From an uncultured Eubacteriales bacterium (lineage in GTDB: Bacteria; Bacillota; Clostridia; Oscillospirales; Oscillospiraceae), in assembly GCA_900552015.1 (NCBI GenBank), contig URXY01000022.1, forward strand, positions 1 to 29,837: a DNA stretch of 29,837 nucleotides. Reading direction: 5' to 3'. The notes below the pieces were generated by a model. That model searched no databases and had not been told where the DNA came from. It saw only the letters and a list, made by a program, of their open reading frames with translations. Below are positions 1-7,170 of the stretch, piece by piece (within the stretch, counting starts at the first letter, position 1; each line of letters begins with the position of its first letter). The translations under genes were made by a program, and so were the position numbers.

Positions 1-725
1 CCAAGGGACTGAGCGCCAAAACAGTGCGCAACATCCATCAAATCATTTCCTCTGCTCTGAAACTGGCAATCGAGCAGAGACTGATTGCCCGAAATCCGGC
101 AGACGGCTGTGCCTTGCCAAAGGCGGAGCGCAAGGAAATGCAGACGCTTCCTGTTGAGCAGCTGACATCCTTCCTCCGCGAGGCAAAAGACAGCGGCGTG
201 TTCGCCCTGTACTATATCGACCTGACCACCGGCCTGCGACGGGGCGAATTGCTCGGATTAAAATGGTCGGACATTGATTTGGAAAAAGGAGACCTCCGGG
301 TTCAACGGCAGATCGGGCGCATCGACGGCAAGATCATTGAGATGCCGCTGAAAACGAAAAACGCCTATCGAACGTTGCCCCTGTCGGCAGACGCGATAGA
401 CGTTCTGATGCAGCAAAGAAGAAAAACGGGTAACAGCGAATGGGTATTCCCATCGCCAAGCGGAGGCCCCATGTCACCGGACAGTGTGCTGCACATGCTG
501 CACCGCGTCCTGAAGCGGACAGGGCTGCCAAAGGTGCGTTTTCATGACCTGCGCCACACCTTCGCAACGCTGGCACTGCAAAACGGCGTGGACATCAAAA
601 CCGTATCTGGCATGCTGGGGCATTTTTCAGCAGGCTTCACGCTGGACACCTACGCTCATGTAACGACCTCCGCCAAGCGTGAAGCGGCAAAAACAATGGG
701 TAACATCCTCTCTGGCGCGGTATAG
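1..725 (+). CDS. Tyrosine recombinase/integrase, 3' part of the gene of an adjacent tandem element
   Basis: This is the C-terminal catalytic part of a phage-type tyrosine integrase; the 5' end lies beyond the window and the reading frame is open from base 3. The catalytic signature is visible: an arginine in TGLRRGELLGLKW, then HDLRHTFATLALQNG, a GMLGH box and the tyrosine in FTLDTYAHVT. It matches residues of the full integrase at 11456-12607 almost completely: the first 367 bases are identical, after which mostly synonymous differences appear. It is followed by the GGGTCAG pair, a hairpin and a tRNA-fMet fragment in the same order as at the right end, so it is the integrase of a second element in tandem rather than a random fragment. 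It should recognise the same attachment site. Confidence 0.93.
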   Translation, partial: KGLSAKTVRNIHQIISSALKLAIEQRLIARNPADGCALPKAERKEMQTLPVEQLTSFLREAKDSGVFALYYIDLTTGLRRGELLGLKWSDIDLEKGDLRVQRQIGRIDGKIIEMPLKTKNAYRTLPLSADAIDVLMQQRRKTGNSEWVFPSPSGGPMSPDSVLHMLHRVLKRTGLPKVRFHDLRHTFATLALQNGVDIKTVSGMLGHFSAGFTLDTYAHVTTSAKREAAKTMGNILSGAV

Positions 726-750
726 TGCTTTCCGCTACCCGCTCCCGTTG

Positions 751-769
751 GGGTCAGCGTTTGGGTCAG
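751..769. repeat. Paired GGGTCAG repeat, candidate integrase arm site of the left element
   Basis: Two copies of GGGTCAG start 12 bases apart (751 and 763), about 75 bases from the tRNA fragment. The same pair with the same spacing occurs at 1004-1022 and 12632-12650. Arm-type binding sites of tyrosine integrases are short paired repeats close to the core, so this is a reasonable assignment, but it is inference. Confidence 0.5.
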
Positions 770-807
770 AAAAAATGGCAAGTAAGATATTGGGCAGAAA
801 AGTACGG

Positions 808-841
808 AAAAAGTCCTGATTTCGTGAGAAATCAGGACTTT
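808..841 (-). terminator. Terminator hairpin duplicated with the attachment site
   Basis: A 13-base-pair stem (812-824 with 829-841) around a 4-base loop is followed, on the minus strand, by a T-rich tract. It is a copy of the terminator behind the intact tRNA-fMet gene at 12703-12732, with a changed loop. It no longer serves a complete tRNA gene here. Confidence 0.75.
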
Positions 842-842
842 C

Positions 843-888
843 TGGTTGCGGAGGCAGGACTCGAACCTACGGCCTCCGGGTTATGAGC
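843..888 (-). pseudogene. tRNA-fMet 3' fragment (attachment-site remnant)
   Basis: These 46 bases are identical to 12735-12780, which is the 3' half of the initiator tRNA gene including CCA, the T arm and the anticodon loop. Identity stops just beyond the anticodon (CAT), where the sequence changes to unrelated DNA. This is the expected product of integrase crossover within a tRNA gene and marks the junction between the left element and the 11.9-kb element. Confidence 0.88.
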
Positions 889-1003
889 TGTTTCAGAATG
901 GCGCAGTTAACCATTTCCGGCCATTTCGGGCAGCATTGCATGCAAAAGCGGCTGCTTTCCGGCGAGCTTGGTTCCGCTGTTTCCGTGTACTTTTTCCCGT
1001 TCT

Positions 1004-1022
1004 GGGTCAGAACATGGGTCAG
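1004..1022. repeat. Paired GGGTCAG repeat, candidate left arm site
   Basis: GGGTCAG occurs at 1004-1010 and 1016-1022, again 12 bases start to start, about 115 bases inside the left attachment core. Sequence, spacing and orientation match the pair at the right end (12632-12650). Having the same pair on the inner side of both cores is what an integrase arm site would look like. Confidence 0.5.
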
Positions 1023-1113
1023 GAATGAGAAGAAGCAGAAAAAATATCCCGTCATAGACAGCGGAAAAATCGAAGATAGTATCCTTTGCACCATGGCGTA
1101 AAGCAACCATATT

Positions 1114-1132
1114 TTGCGCTGCTGAAAACAAT
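1114..1132 (+). repeat. Short dispersed repeat, copy 1
   Basis: The sequence TTGCGCTGCTGAAAACAAT recurs with few changes at 7171-7196 and 11053-11078, always in the same orientation and always between modules of the element. Copies 1 and 2 bracket the metabolic cargo. Function unknown. Confidence 0.5.
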
Positions 1133-1163
1133 CTATAGTCCTTTTCAGATATAGTGAAAGGAT

Positions 1164-1201
1164 AAAAAACGCGGGCGTATGATGCTGTCATACGCCCGCG
1201 C
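1164..1201 (-). terminator. Intrinsic terminator of the dehydrogenase-like gene
   Basis: A 13-base-pair GC-rich stem (1170-1182 with 1188-1200) is followed on the minus strand by six Ts. It lies 24 bases behind the stop codon of the gene at 1225-2247. Confidence 0.9.
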
Positions 1202-1224
1202 TTCGGATTTATACCTTGATTTGT

Positions 1225-2247
1225 TCAGCAGTAGTACTCCATCGGGTAGGTGAGGTACTCGACCGGCTCGAGCTGGTCGCAGGTGACGTAGCCAGCAGGA
1301 GCACGGAGCAGGGACGGGATACGGTTGATGACCGTGGCGCAGGTGTGCTCGACGGTCGCAGGCTTCACAACATGGAACTCCGTCTTCGGCTCGCCGAAGA
1401 TCTCCCAGTCGCACAGATCGCCGTCGTCCGGTCCGTAGACCTTGCCGATGGTCTCCTCCTCGACGGTGATGCCCTGCATTGTCTCGATGGTGACGACCGC
1501 CGACATGCCGATGGCATTGCCCGCCTTGATCTCCTTGCCGAGCGTCTCGCTGTAGATATCCTTGTCAATGATGCAGGGGACGTGCTTCTGCGAAATGCTC
1601 TTGATGGTCAGGCCCAGTTTGTTGCAGATTGCCTCAGCGGCGTTCCACGCGTAGGACGGCTCAAAGTCGGTCGGGTGCGCGATCTTTGCCTCGAATTCCT
1701 CCGGCGTCAGGTCGCAGCCGTGCGCCTGCGCCAGCGCCATGCCGTACTCGTCCACATTGTAGCTGTAAGCGCCCTTGATCTTCGTGATGTTGTGGCAGCC
1801 GGCGGCTACGAGACCGACCATATTGATCCAGAAAATATCCTGCATGCCGCTGCCGGTGATGGTGCAGCCGTTCGCCTTGGCCAGCGCATCCAGCTTGTTG
1901 ATCATGGCCGCGGACGTCGTCCAGGGATAGATGGCTTCCTCGCAGGTCGTGATGACGTTGATACCGCGGGACACGCACTGCTCGATTGCTTCGTAGATAT
2001 CACCGATGAAGCTGCGGGTCGTGATGATGGCGACGTCGGCGTCGCACTCGTCGAGGACCTTTTCGGCATTGTCGGAAATGATGATGCCCGTCTTGACGCC
2101 AAGTCCGACCCAGTCGCCGATGTCTTGGCCGACCGACGCGCCGTGGCCAATGCCGCCGACGATCTGCGCGCCATGCTCATAGGCATAGCGGAGGGTGTAT
2201 TTGCTCATCTTTCCGCAGCCGTACTGCACGATCTTGATTTTTTCCAT
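1225..2247 (-). CDS. NAD(P)-binding dehydrogenase of the dihydrodipicolinate reductase / 2,4-diaminopentanoate dehydrogenase type
   Basis: A 340-residue soluble enzyme with an N-terminal Rossmann fold: a YGCGKMSKY stretch at residues 9-17 follows the first beta strand, in the position of the dinucleotide-binding loop. The remainder resembles the C-terminal domain of dihydrodipicolinate-reductase-like proteins, a group that includes the 2,4-diaminopentanoate dehydrogenase of clostridial ornithine fermentation. It is longer than true DapB (about 250-270 residues), so lysine synthesis is unlikely. The start at 2247 is chosen because AAAGGAG lies 8 bases upstream; a longer frame has no such site. 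The gene has its own promoter and terminator and a Rex-like operator, which suggests control by the NADH/NAD+ ratio. Substrate unknown; an amino-acid or hydroxyacid redox step is the best guess. Confidence 0.75.
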   Translation of the reverse strand: MEKIKIVQYGCGKMSKYTLRYAYEHGAQIVGGIGHGASVGQDIGDWVGLGVKTGIIISDNAEKVLDECDADVAIITTRSFIGDIYEAIEQCVSRGINVITTCEEAIYPWTTSAAMINKLDALAKANGCTITGSGMQDIFWINMVGLVAAGCHNITKIKGAYSYNVDEYGMALAQAHGCDLTPEEFEAKIAHPTDFEPSYAWNAAEAICNKLGLTIKSISQKHVPCIIDKDIYSETLGKEIKAGNAIGMSAVVTIETMQGITVEEETIGKVYGPDDGDLCDWEIFGEPKTEFHVVKPATVEHTCATVINRIPSLLRAPAGYVTCDQLEPVEYLTYPMEYYC

Positions 2248-2287
2248 GATAAAAGCTCCTTTCTGTAATACATAGCTACTACGGTAA

Positions 2288-2315
2288 AGTATATCTTCCC
2301 TTCGGATAGAGTCAA
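2288..2315 (-). promoter_or_regulatory. Sigma-A type promoter of the dehydrogenase-like gene
   Basis: On the minus strand TTGACT (2315-2310) and TATACT (2293-2288) are 16 bases apart, about 40 bases upstream of the start codon. Both hexamers are close to consensus. Confidence 0.75.
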
Positions 2316-2320
2316 GCATC

Positions 2321-2338
2321 TTGTTATATATTTAACAA
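2321..2338. promoter_or_regulatory. Candidate Rex operator
   Basis: The 18-base inverted repeat TTGTTATATATTTAACAA differs from the Rex consensus TTGTTAANNNNTTAACAA at a single position. It lies 5 bases upstream of the -35 box of the dehydrogenase-like gene. Rex is the NADH-responsive repressor of Gram-positive bacteria. No rex gene lies in the window, so a host Rex would have to act here. Confidence 0.6.
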
Positions 2339-2390
2339 AAATGTTACGACTTCTCCTCCGCGCAAACCATCCCTGCTTATTCTGAGACAA

Positions 2391-2420
2391 AGGGCCGCAC
2401 CGAAAATCAGGTGCGGCCCT
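2391..2420 (-). terminator. Probable terminator hairpin behind the zinc-ribbon gene
   Basis: A perfect 10-base-pair stem (2391-2400 with 2411-2420) lies 56 bases behind the stop of the minus-strand gene at 2476-3084. The T tract that follows on the minus strand is short and interrupted, so termination may be partial. Confidence 0.55.
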
Positions 2421-2475
2421 CTGCCTGCATAGGAAGGGTTGGTTATAGGAGAAGATCTTTACTGATCTGGTCTGC

Positions 2476-3084
2476 TCAAAACAGCTCACCACTGCTGTTT
2501 AGGGCCGTTGTTTTCTGCGGCATCTGGTGCATCACGTTCCACGCCTGCACCGCGATCTCCGGCAGGAGACCGTAGGCGACCATCAAGTCGCCGTTTTTCA
2601 TTTTCAGCGTGTCCTGCGTGATGGGGATATAGGTGAGGTCGTGATCGCCGCGCTTATAATCTGCGCAACGCACGGCGACCTCCCAGGCAGCCTTTTCGAG
2701 CGCTTTTTCTTTCGAAAGACAATGATACTGATCGCGCCGCTGCCGATTTTCCCTTGCCGTGCTCGCGATGCCGAGGATACCGCAGATCACCCCGGCCGCA
2801 CCGCACAGCCGAAACACGCCTTCGCCATTCCAAAATACGGCTGAGAGAACAATGCCGAATAACAAAATCAAGGCGAAAGGCAGGATATCTTTGATCCCCA
2901 CACCGCTCAGGTCCTTTTGCAGCTGCGCGCGGGCACAGTCGGCGCACACATCAAAATGCACGCTCTCGCCGAGCGCCTGCACGCGCTTTTCCTTGAACTC
3001 CCGAATGTGCAGGGTGTGGATCTCCAGTGCCCGGAAGCGGTACTGCGCCGTGCCGCCGCACTGGATACAATCAGACTTCGTCAT
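2476..3084 (-). CDS. Membrane protein with two N-terminal CxxC knuckles, unknown function
   Basis: A 202-residue protein. Two CxxC pairs (Cys6/Cys9 and Cys47/Cys50) could form one zinc ribbon. Two adjacent hydrophobic segments follow at about residues 63-86 and 88-107, then a soluble C-terminal half of mixed charge. The arrangement (cytosolic zinc ribbon, helical hairpin in the membrane) is common among small clostridial membrane proteins of unknown role. No catalytic motif is seen. It follows the transporter gene on the same strand after 60 bases, in which there is a GC-rich hairpin (about 3097-3126) without a T tract, so co-transcription is possible. The start codon has no clear ribosome binding site. 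I do not recognise the family. Confidence 0.65.
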   Translation of the reverse strand: MTKSDCIQCGGTAQYRFRALEIHTLHIREFKEKRVQALGESVHFDVCADCARAQLQKDLSGVGIKDILPFALILLFGIVLSAVFWNGEGVFRLCGAAGVICGILGIASTARENRQRRDQYHCLSKEKALEKAAWEVAVRCADYKRGDHDLTYIPITQDTLKMKNGDLMVAYGLLPEIAVQAWNVMHQMPQKTTALNSSGELF

Positions 3085-3144
3085 AGCATTTCACTGTGCG
3101 TGGGACGCGCCGGTGTTGGCGCGCCCCGCGCTTTCACGCCGCCG

Positions 3145-4530
3145 TTACAGCAGCGAACCAAGCGTAGAGAGCAGCAGGCTGCCGATGATCAGGATGATTG
3201 CGCCGCCGAGACGGGACGAGATCTGCGCAAAGGGCATGAGCTCCATGCGGTCCGCCGCGGAAAGAACCGCTACGTCGCCGGTGCCGCCCATATTCGCCAT
3301 GCACAGCCCTGCGGTGATACCGGCCTCGACCGGATAGAAGCCGACCCACTTGCCGACGATCGCCGCGCCGAAGAACGCGCCGACGCAGGTGACAAGGCAC
3401 AGAATCAGATAGGTAACGCTGAAGCTTTCAATGACGGTGTCAAGGCTCAGGTAGCACAGGCCGATGCCGACGAGCAGCGTGGTTGTCAGGTTCTTCATCA
3501 CGAACTGGAACCACTGGTAGCAGGCGACCTCAATGTTCTCCGGCAGGAGGTTGAAGATCTTGCAGATGGCCACGGTGATGATCATCCAGGCGTAGGCGTG
3601 GATGCTGACGCTCGGGACGAACTTCGACCAGATCTTGGCCACAATGAAGCCCCAGGCGAAGAACGAGTTCGAAACGAACAGGCCGATGCCGAGGTTCTTC
3701 ACGTCGATCTTGTCGCGCTTGGCCTGCATCTCAGGGCTGATCTCCAGCTCCTTGGGGTCGACCGTACCGGCCTGCATCAGCGCGCCCTGGCCGTTCCAGC
3801 TCTTGCTGGCGATGACTTTGACGATGATACCGGCAAAAACAATGGAGATCGCGTTGCCGATGGCGACCGCGGGCGTCATCACGGAGATGGCCTCCGCCGC
3901 CGTCATGGTGTTGGAGCTTTCAAAGATCTTGGACAGGGGCACTGCACCGGCGCCCATGCCGCCGCCCATGATGGGCAGCGCGATGAGCAGCAACGCCTTG
4001 ATCGTACCGTAGCCCATGATGGCAGCCGCGCCCATACACAGGGCGAACGAGAGGATCAGACCGCCGAAGATCGCGGGGAAGTAACGCGCCGCCGCCTTTT
4101 TCAGCAGCGTGCTGTTCATGCCGAGGATCGAACCGGTAATCAGCGCGGCGATGTAGAAATCAAGGAACGCACCGGTCGGCTGAAAGAACGAGGTGATATT
4201 GCCAACAAGGTCAAAATTGCAGGCCATGTTGTAGACCTTTGTGCCGTCCTCCAGCGTTTCGGTCAGCGCGGGCAGCAAGTTAAAGTAGTTTAAAAGCGCC
4301 GTGCCGAACAGGACGACGATTGCGCCGCCGCCGAGATAGGATCGGATGATAGGCGTTTTCTCGCCGATCTCATAGAGGATCGTGCCCAGCACGATCATGA
4401 ATGCGAAGCAGCCGGACATGCCCTTGGGCAGCGTACCGGTGTAGGTCGCGATCAGCACCAGCACGGCAAAAATCGCAAAGTAATACCACGGAAGATTAAA
4501 CAGCTTGTAAGTTTCCTTTTTCCCTGACAT
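3145..4530 (-). CDS. 2-hydroxycarboxylate (malate/citrate):cation symporter, 2HCT family
   Basis: A 461-residue polytopic membrane protein, the usual length for the CitS/MaeN/CimH family. Both re-entrant-loop signatures of the family are visible: GGGMGAGAVPLS (residues 189-200) and, near the C-terminus, GLCMANMGGTGDVAVLSAADR, the signature preceding the conserved arginine. It starts with the cytosolic peptide MSGKKETYKLF and has GGGAGGG-type ribosome binding sequence upstream (GGGAGGG about 8 bases before ATG). The malic enzyme gene ends 63 bases upstream on the same strand, so the two probably form one transcript. Together they would import malate with sodium or protons and oxidise it to pyruvate. 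Citrate or lactate exchange cannot be excluded, but no citrate lyase is present. Confidence 0.9.
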   Translation of the reverse strand: MSGKKETYKLFNLPWYYFAIFAVLVLIATYTGTLPKGMSGCFAFMIVLGTILYEIGEKTPIIRSYLGGGAIVVLFGTALLNYFNLLPALTETLEDGTKVYNMACNFDLVGNITSFFQPTGAFLDFYIAALITGSILGMNSTLLKKAAARYFPAIFGGLILSFALCMGAAAIMGYGTIKALLLIALPIMGGGMGAGAVPLSKIFESSNTMTAAEAISVMTPAVAIGNAISIVFAGIIVKVIASKSWNGQGALMQAGTVDPKELEISPEMQAKRDKIDVKNLGIGLFVSNSFFAWGFIVAKIWSKFVPSVSIHAYAWMIITVAICKIFNLLPENIEVACYQWFQFVMKNLTTTLLVGIGLCYLSLDTVIESFSVTYLILCLVTCVGAFFGAAIVGKWVGFYPVEAGITAGLCMANMGGTGDVAVLSAADRMELMPFAQISSRLGGAIILIIGSLLLSTLGSLL

Positions 4531-4593
4531 GAGAAGTCCCTCCCAAATTGATTTGATTTTTCAGGAAAACTGGTATATTCTGTACAAAATGGG

Positions 4594-5763
4594 TCAAATG
4601 CGGGCCACACCGCTCTTACGAGCGGCTTCGGCAACGGCCTTGGCCACCGCGGGACCGACGCGCGGGTCAAATGCCGCGGGGATGATGTAATCCTCGGAGA
4701 GCTGGTCGCCGACAAGGTCTGCCAATGCTTCGGACGCCGCGACCTTCATCGCCTCGTTGATGTCGCTCGCGCGCACATCGAACGCGCCGCGGAAGATGCC
4801 GGGGAACGCGAGCACGTTGTTGATCTGGTTGGGATAGTCGCTGCGGCCGGTGGAGATGACCTTCGCGCCGCCCGCCTTTGCCGCATCGGGGAATATCTCC
4901 GGCGTCGGGTTCGCGCAGGCAAAGATGATGGCATCCTTGTTCATCGTCTTGACCATCTCGGTCGTGACAGTGTTCGGTGCAGAAACGCCGATGAATACAT
5001 CCGCGCCCACGAGCATATCGGCGAGCGAGCCTGCCTTGCGGCTCAGGTTCGTGACCTCGGCCATCTCGGTCTTGATCCAGTTGAGGCCCTCGCGGCCCTT
5101 GTAGATCGCGCCCTTGCGGTCGCACATCGTGATATCCTTGAAGCCCGCGGAAAGCAGCAGCTTCGTGATGGCGATGGCCGCCGCGCCCGCGCCGGACGTG
5201 ACGATCTTCACGTCCTCCTTCTTCTTGCCGACGACCTTGAGCGCGTTTGTAAGGCCCGCCAGCGTGATGACGGCGGTGCCGTGCTGGTCGTCATGGAAGA
5301 TGGGGATGTCGCACTTTTCTTTCAGCTTGCGCTCGATCTCGAAACAGCGCGGCGCGGCGATATCCTCAAGGTTGATGCCGCCGAAGCTGCCGGAAATGTT
5401 GTAGACGGTCTCGACGAACTCGTCCACATCCTTTGTCTTCACGCAAATGGGCAACGCGTCCACATCGCCGAAAGCCTTAAACAGCACACACTTGCCCTCC
5501 ATGACCGGCATACCGGCCTCGGGACCGATGTCGCCAAGGCCCAGAACGGCGCTGCCGTCGGTGATGACTGCCGCGGTGTTCCAGCGGCGCGTGAGCTCAT
5601 AGCTCCTGCTCGGGTCCTTCTGGATCTCGAGGCACGGCTGCGCAACGCCGGGCGTGTACGCAAGCGCCAGGTCGTCTTTCGTCTTGACCGGCACGCGCGT
5701 CACCATTTCGATCTTGCCCTTCCACTCGCCGTGGAGGCGGAGCGATTCTTTTGCATAATCCAT
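4594..5763 (-). CDS. NAD(P)-dependent malic enzyme (malate to pyruvate plus CO2)
   Basis: A 389-residue cytosolic enzyme of the short bacterial malic-enzyme type. Recognisable blocks in order: AYTPGVAQPC near residue 40, ITDGSAVLGLGDIGPEAG, the metal-binding EDIAAPRCFEIE, HDDQHGTAV, the nucleotide-binding TSGAGAAAIAI and CANPTPEI. It lacks the C-terminal phosphotransacetylase-like domain of MaeB fusions. The start at 5763 is supported by GGAGGGG 8 bases upstream; a 30-residue longer frame has no such site. It is the first gene of an operon with the 2HCT transporter and is divergent from a LysR regulator, the standard layout for malate-inducible utilisation genes. The product pyruvate would feed fermentation, and the enzyme would supply reduced cofactor. 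Confidence 0.93.
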   Translation of the reverse strand: MDYAKESLRLHGEWKGKIEMVTRVPVKTKDDLALAYTPGVAQPCLEIQKDPSRSYELTRRWNTAAVITDGSAVLGLGDIGPEAGMPVMEGKCVLFKAFGDVDALPICVKTKDVDEFVETVYNISGSFGGINLEDIAAPRCFEIERKLKEKCDIPIFHDDQHGTAVITLAGLTNALKVVGKKKEDVKIVTSGAGAAAIAITKLLLSAGFKDITMCDRKGAIYKGREGLNWIKTEMAEVTNLSRKAGSLADMLVGADVFIGVSAPNTVTTEMVKTMNKDAIIFACANPTPEIFPDAAKAGGAKVISTGRSDYPNQINNVLAFPGIFRGAFDVRASDINEAMKVAASEALADLVGDQLSEDYIIPAAFDPRVGPAVAKAVAEAARKSGVARI

Positions 5764-5813
5764 AACATTACCCCTCCGTTTGAATCGTTTTATCACCCTT
5801 TGGATGATGCAAA

Positions 5814-5842
5814 AGTATACATTTTCCGCCAGAAAAGTGGAA
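5814..5842 (-). promoter_or_regulatory. Probable promoter of the malic enzyme-transporter operon
   Basis: A good -10 box TATACT (minus strand, 5819-5814) is preceded after 17 bases by TTCCAC, a poor -35 box. A weak -35 suits a promoter that needs an activator such as the divergent LysR protein. Position is about 50 bases upstream of the malic enzyme start. Confidence 0.5.
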
Positions 5843-5862
5843 ATACGAATCAATTATCTGCC

Positions 5863-5879
5863 ATATAAGGATCTTATAT
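5863..5879. promoter_or_regulatory. Inverted repeat in the malic enzyme-lysR intergenic region, candidate LysR operator
   Basis: ATATAAG-GAT-CTTATAT is a perfect 7-base inverted repeat, 24 bases upstream of the lysR-type start codon and about 20 bases upstream of the operon's -35 region. LysR proteins usually bind such dyads between divergent genes and repress themselves while activating the other side. Assignment is by position only. Confidence 0.5.
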
Positions 5880-5903
5880 ATCCCCACTCAAGAGGAGGCT
5901 AAT

Positions 5904-6812
5904 ATGAATATCAGCTACGACAGCTACCGCGTTTTCTACTATGCAGCGAAGTATAAGAGCTTCTCAAAGGCCGCTGCCGCGCTCTATAACACCCAGCCGA
6001 ATGTCACTCGCATCATCCGCAGGCTCGAAGCCGAGCTGGACTGTGCGCTGTTCTTCCGCTCGGCGCAGGGCGTGCGCCTGACACCGGAGGGGGAAAAAAT
6101 ATTCGCCCACATCGCCATCGCCTTTGAAAACATCGAGGCTGCCGAGGCGGAGGTCTCCTCTGACCGGAGCCTGCAAAGCGGCATCCTCCACATCGCCGCG
6201 AGCGGCCTTGCGCTGCGTGGTTGCCTTTTGCAGGTGCTCGCGCAGTACCGCAGCGAATATCCGCGCGTTCGCATCTATCTGACGAATCACTCGACCCCGC
6301 AGGGCCTTGCGGCCGTGCAGAACGGTCTTGCCGATTTCGCCGTCGTGACCGAGGGCTCCGTCACCCCCGACTCCCTCATGAAAAAGCAGGTCGGCGAAAT
6401 TCAGGAGATCCCCATTTGCGGCGCCGCCTTCGCCGAGCTGACACATGAAACCGTATCGCTCAGCCGCCTCGTGGACTATCCTATCGTCGGCCTGACCGAG
6501 GGAACGTCGTCCCACGACTTCTACTCCCGCCTCTTTCTGTCGCACGATCTTCCCTACAACCCTGATGTAGAGGTCGAGACCATCGACCAGGTGCTGCCGG
6601 TCGTGCGCAGCAACCTCGGTATCGGATTCGTGCCGCGCGAGATGCTCTTCGGCGAGCCGGAGCGCACCGGTATCTTCCCCATCGCGCTGAGCGAACCCAT
6701 CCCGCCGCGCAGCATCTACCTCTTCCAGCGGAAAACCCAGCCGCTGAGCATTGCCGCCAAGCGATTGCAGCAAATGCTGCTCGAGCCCTCTTTGCAGAAG
6801 GCGGCGCACTGA
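5904..6812 (+). CDS. LysR-family transcriptional regulator, probable control of malate genes
   Basis: A 302-residue regulator of typical LysR length. The N-terminal winged helix-turn-helix covers residues 1-60 (FYYAAKYKSFSKAAAALYN followed by QPNVTRIIRRLEAEL), and the periplasmic-binding-like effector domain spans about residues 90-290. AGGAGG lies 8 bases upstream of the ATG. The gene is divergent from the malic enzyme-transporter operon with 140 bases between them, so it most likely senses malate or a related hydroxy acid. The effector is inferred from context. The following bases to about 6840 hold no clear terminator. Confidence 0.9.
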   Translation: MNISYDSYRVFYYAAKYKSFSKAAAALYNTQPNVTRIIRRLEAELDCALFFRSAQGVRLTPEGEKIFAHIAIAFENIEAAEAEVSSDRSLQSGILHIAASGLALRGCLLQVLAQYRSEYPRVRIYLTNHSTPQGLAAVQNGLADFAVVTEGSVTPDSLMKKQVGEIQEIPICGAAFAELTHETVSLSRLVDYPIVGLTEGTSSHDFYSRLFLSHDLPYNPDVEVETIDQVLPVVRSNLGIGFVPREMLFGEPERTGIFPIALSEPIPPRSIYLFQRKTQPLSIAAKRLQQMLLEPSLQKAAH

Positions 6813-6859
6813 CAGCCCACGCCGAACAAAAAAGATTTTTCTATAATTACGCCTCAATC

Positions 6860-6878
6860 GATCACGCTTTAATTGATC
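6860..6878. promoter_or_regulatory. Inverted repeat upstream of the tetR remnant
   Basis: GATCA and TGATC are separated by 9 bases (6860-6864 and 6874-6878), 15 bases before the tetR remnant. TATAAT at 6842-6847 could be its -10 box but has no good -35 partner. This could be a former autoregulatory operator. Confidence 0.3.
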
Positions 6879-6893
6879 AAGGCGAGCACATGT

Positions 6894-7070
6894 ATGGCAT
6901 TGAAAGATCATTCTCTGGACGATAAGATCACCGCAGCAGCAAAGGCGAAATTCCTCGACACGGGTTACACAGGTGCGTCTCTGTGGAAAATCGCGGAGCA
7001 TGTGGGCGTGACCGCGCCGTGCAGGTTCATCGATTCAGGCCGCAGCGCCACGCAGACCGCTGCACTGTAG
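6894..7070 (+). pseudogene. Truncated TetR-family regulator (DNA-binding part only)
   Basis: The first 40 or so residues are a normal TetR helix-turn-helix: DDKITAAAKAKFLDTGY, then GASLWKIAEHVGVTA. After that the expected continuation of the HTH and the ligand-binding domain is missing; the frame runs into unrelated sequence and stops at 7070, giving 58 codons. The usual family length is about 190 residues. The break lies near 7015. Only the start and DNA-binding half remain, so this is a remnant left by a deletion or insertion. Whether a short peptide is still made is unknown. Confidence 0.75.
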
Positions 7071-7167
7071 TCCTCCGTTTCGTCCCGGTCGATTGCTGTG
7101 AAGCGGATCTGATCACAAGCATAAACGGGAAAATTTCTGATCGTTTGTTGATCTGCGTATCGCCCAT
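7017..7167 (-). pseudogene. Possible remnant of a minus-strand gene
   Basis: Reading the minus strand from an ATG at 7167, and shifting frame once near 7130, gives a protein-like stretch containing DQIRFTAIDRDETEDYSAAV and ALRPESMNLHG. It ends where the tetR remnant breaks. I do not recognise the family. The single frame change and the abrupt end suggest a decayed gene fragment joined to the tetR fragment. It could also be a chance open stretch. Confidence 0.3.
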
Positions 7168-7170
7168 ACT

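Larger units (their letters stand above)
889..1163. other. Noncoding left end of the element
   Basis: No convincing gene is present: the open frames are short and lack ribosome binding sites. The stretch holds the GGGTCAG pair at 1004-1022 and the short repeat at 1114-1132. This fits the left attachment arm region of an integrative element. Confidence 0.55.

Noticed and set aside
1216..2268. Long plus-strand frame of 350 codons opposite the dehydrogenase-like gene
   Set aside because: It is the antisense shadow of a clear enzyme gene in GC-rich DNA, has no ribosome binding site and shows no protein motif.
2248..2475. Riboswitch in front of the dehydrogenase-like gene
   Set aside because: Promoter and ribosome binding site leave only about 20-30 bases of leader, too short for a riboswitch.
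3097..3126. GC hairpin between transporter and zinc-ribbon genes as a terminator
   Set aside because: It has a good stem but no T tract on the minus strand, so it is not called as an intrinsic terminator.
2917..4293. Plus-strand frame of 458 codons opposite the 2HCT transporter
   Set aside because: It covers the transporter on the other strand, is full of His/Asp/Arg typical of GC-rich antisense frames, and the transporter signatures are unmistakable.
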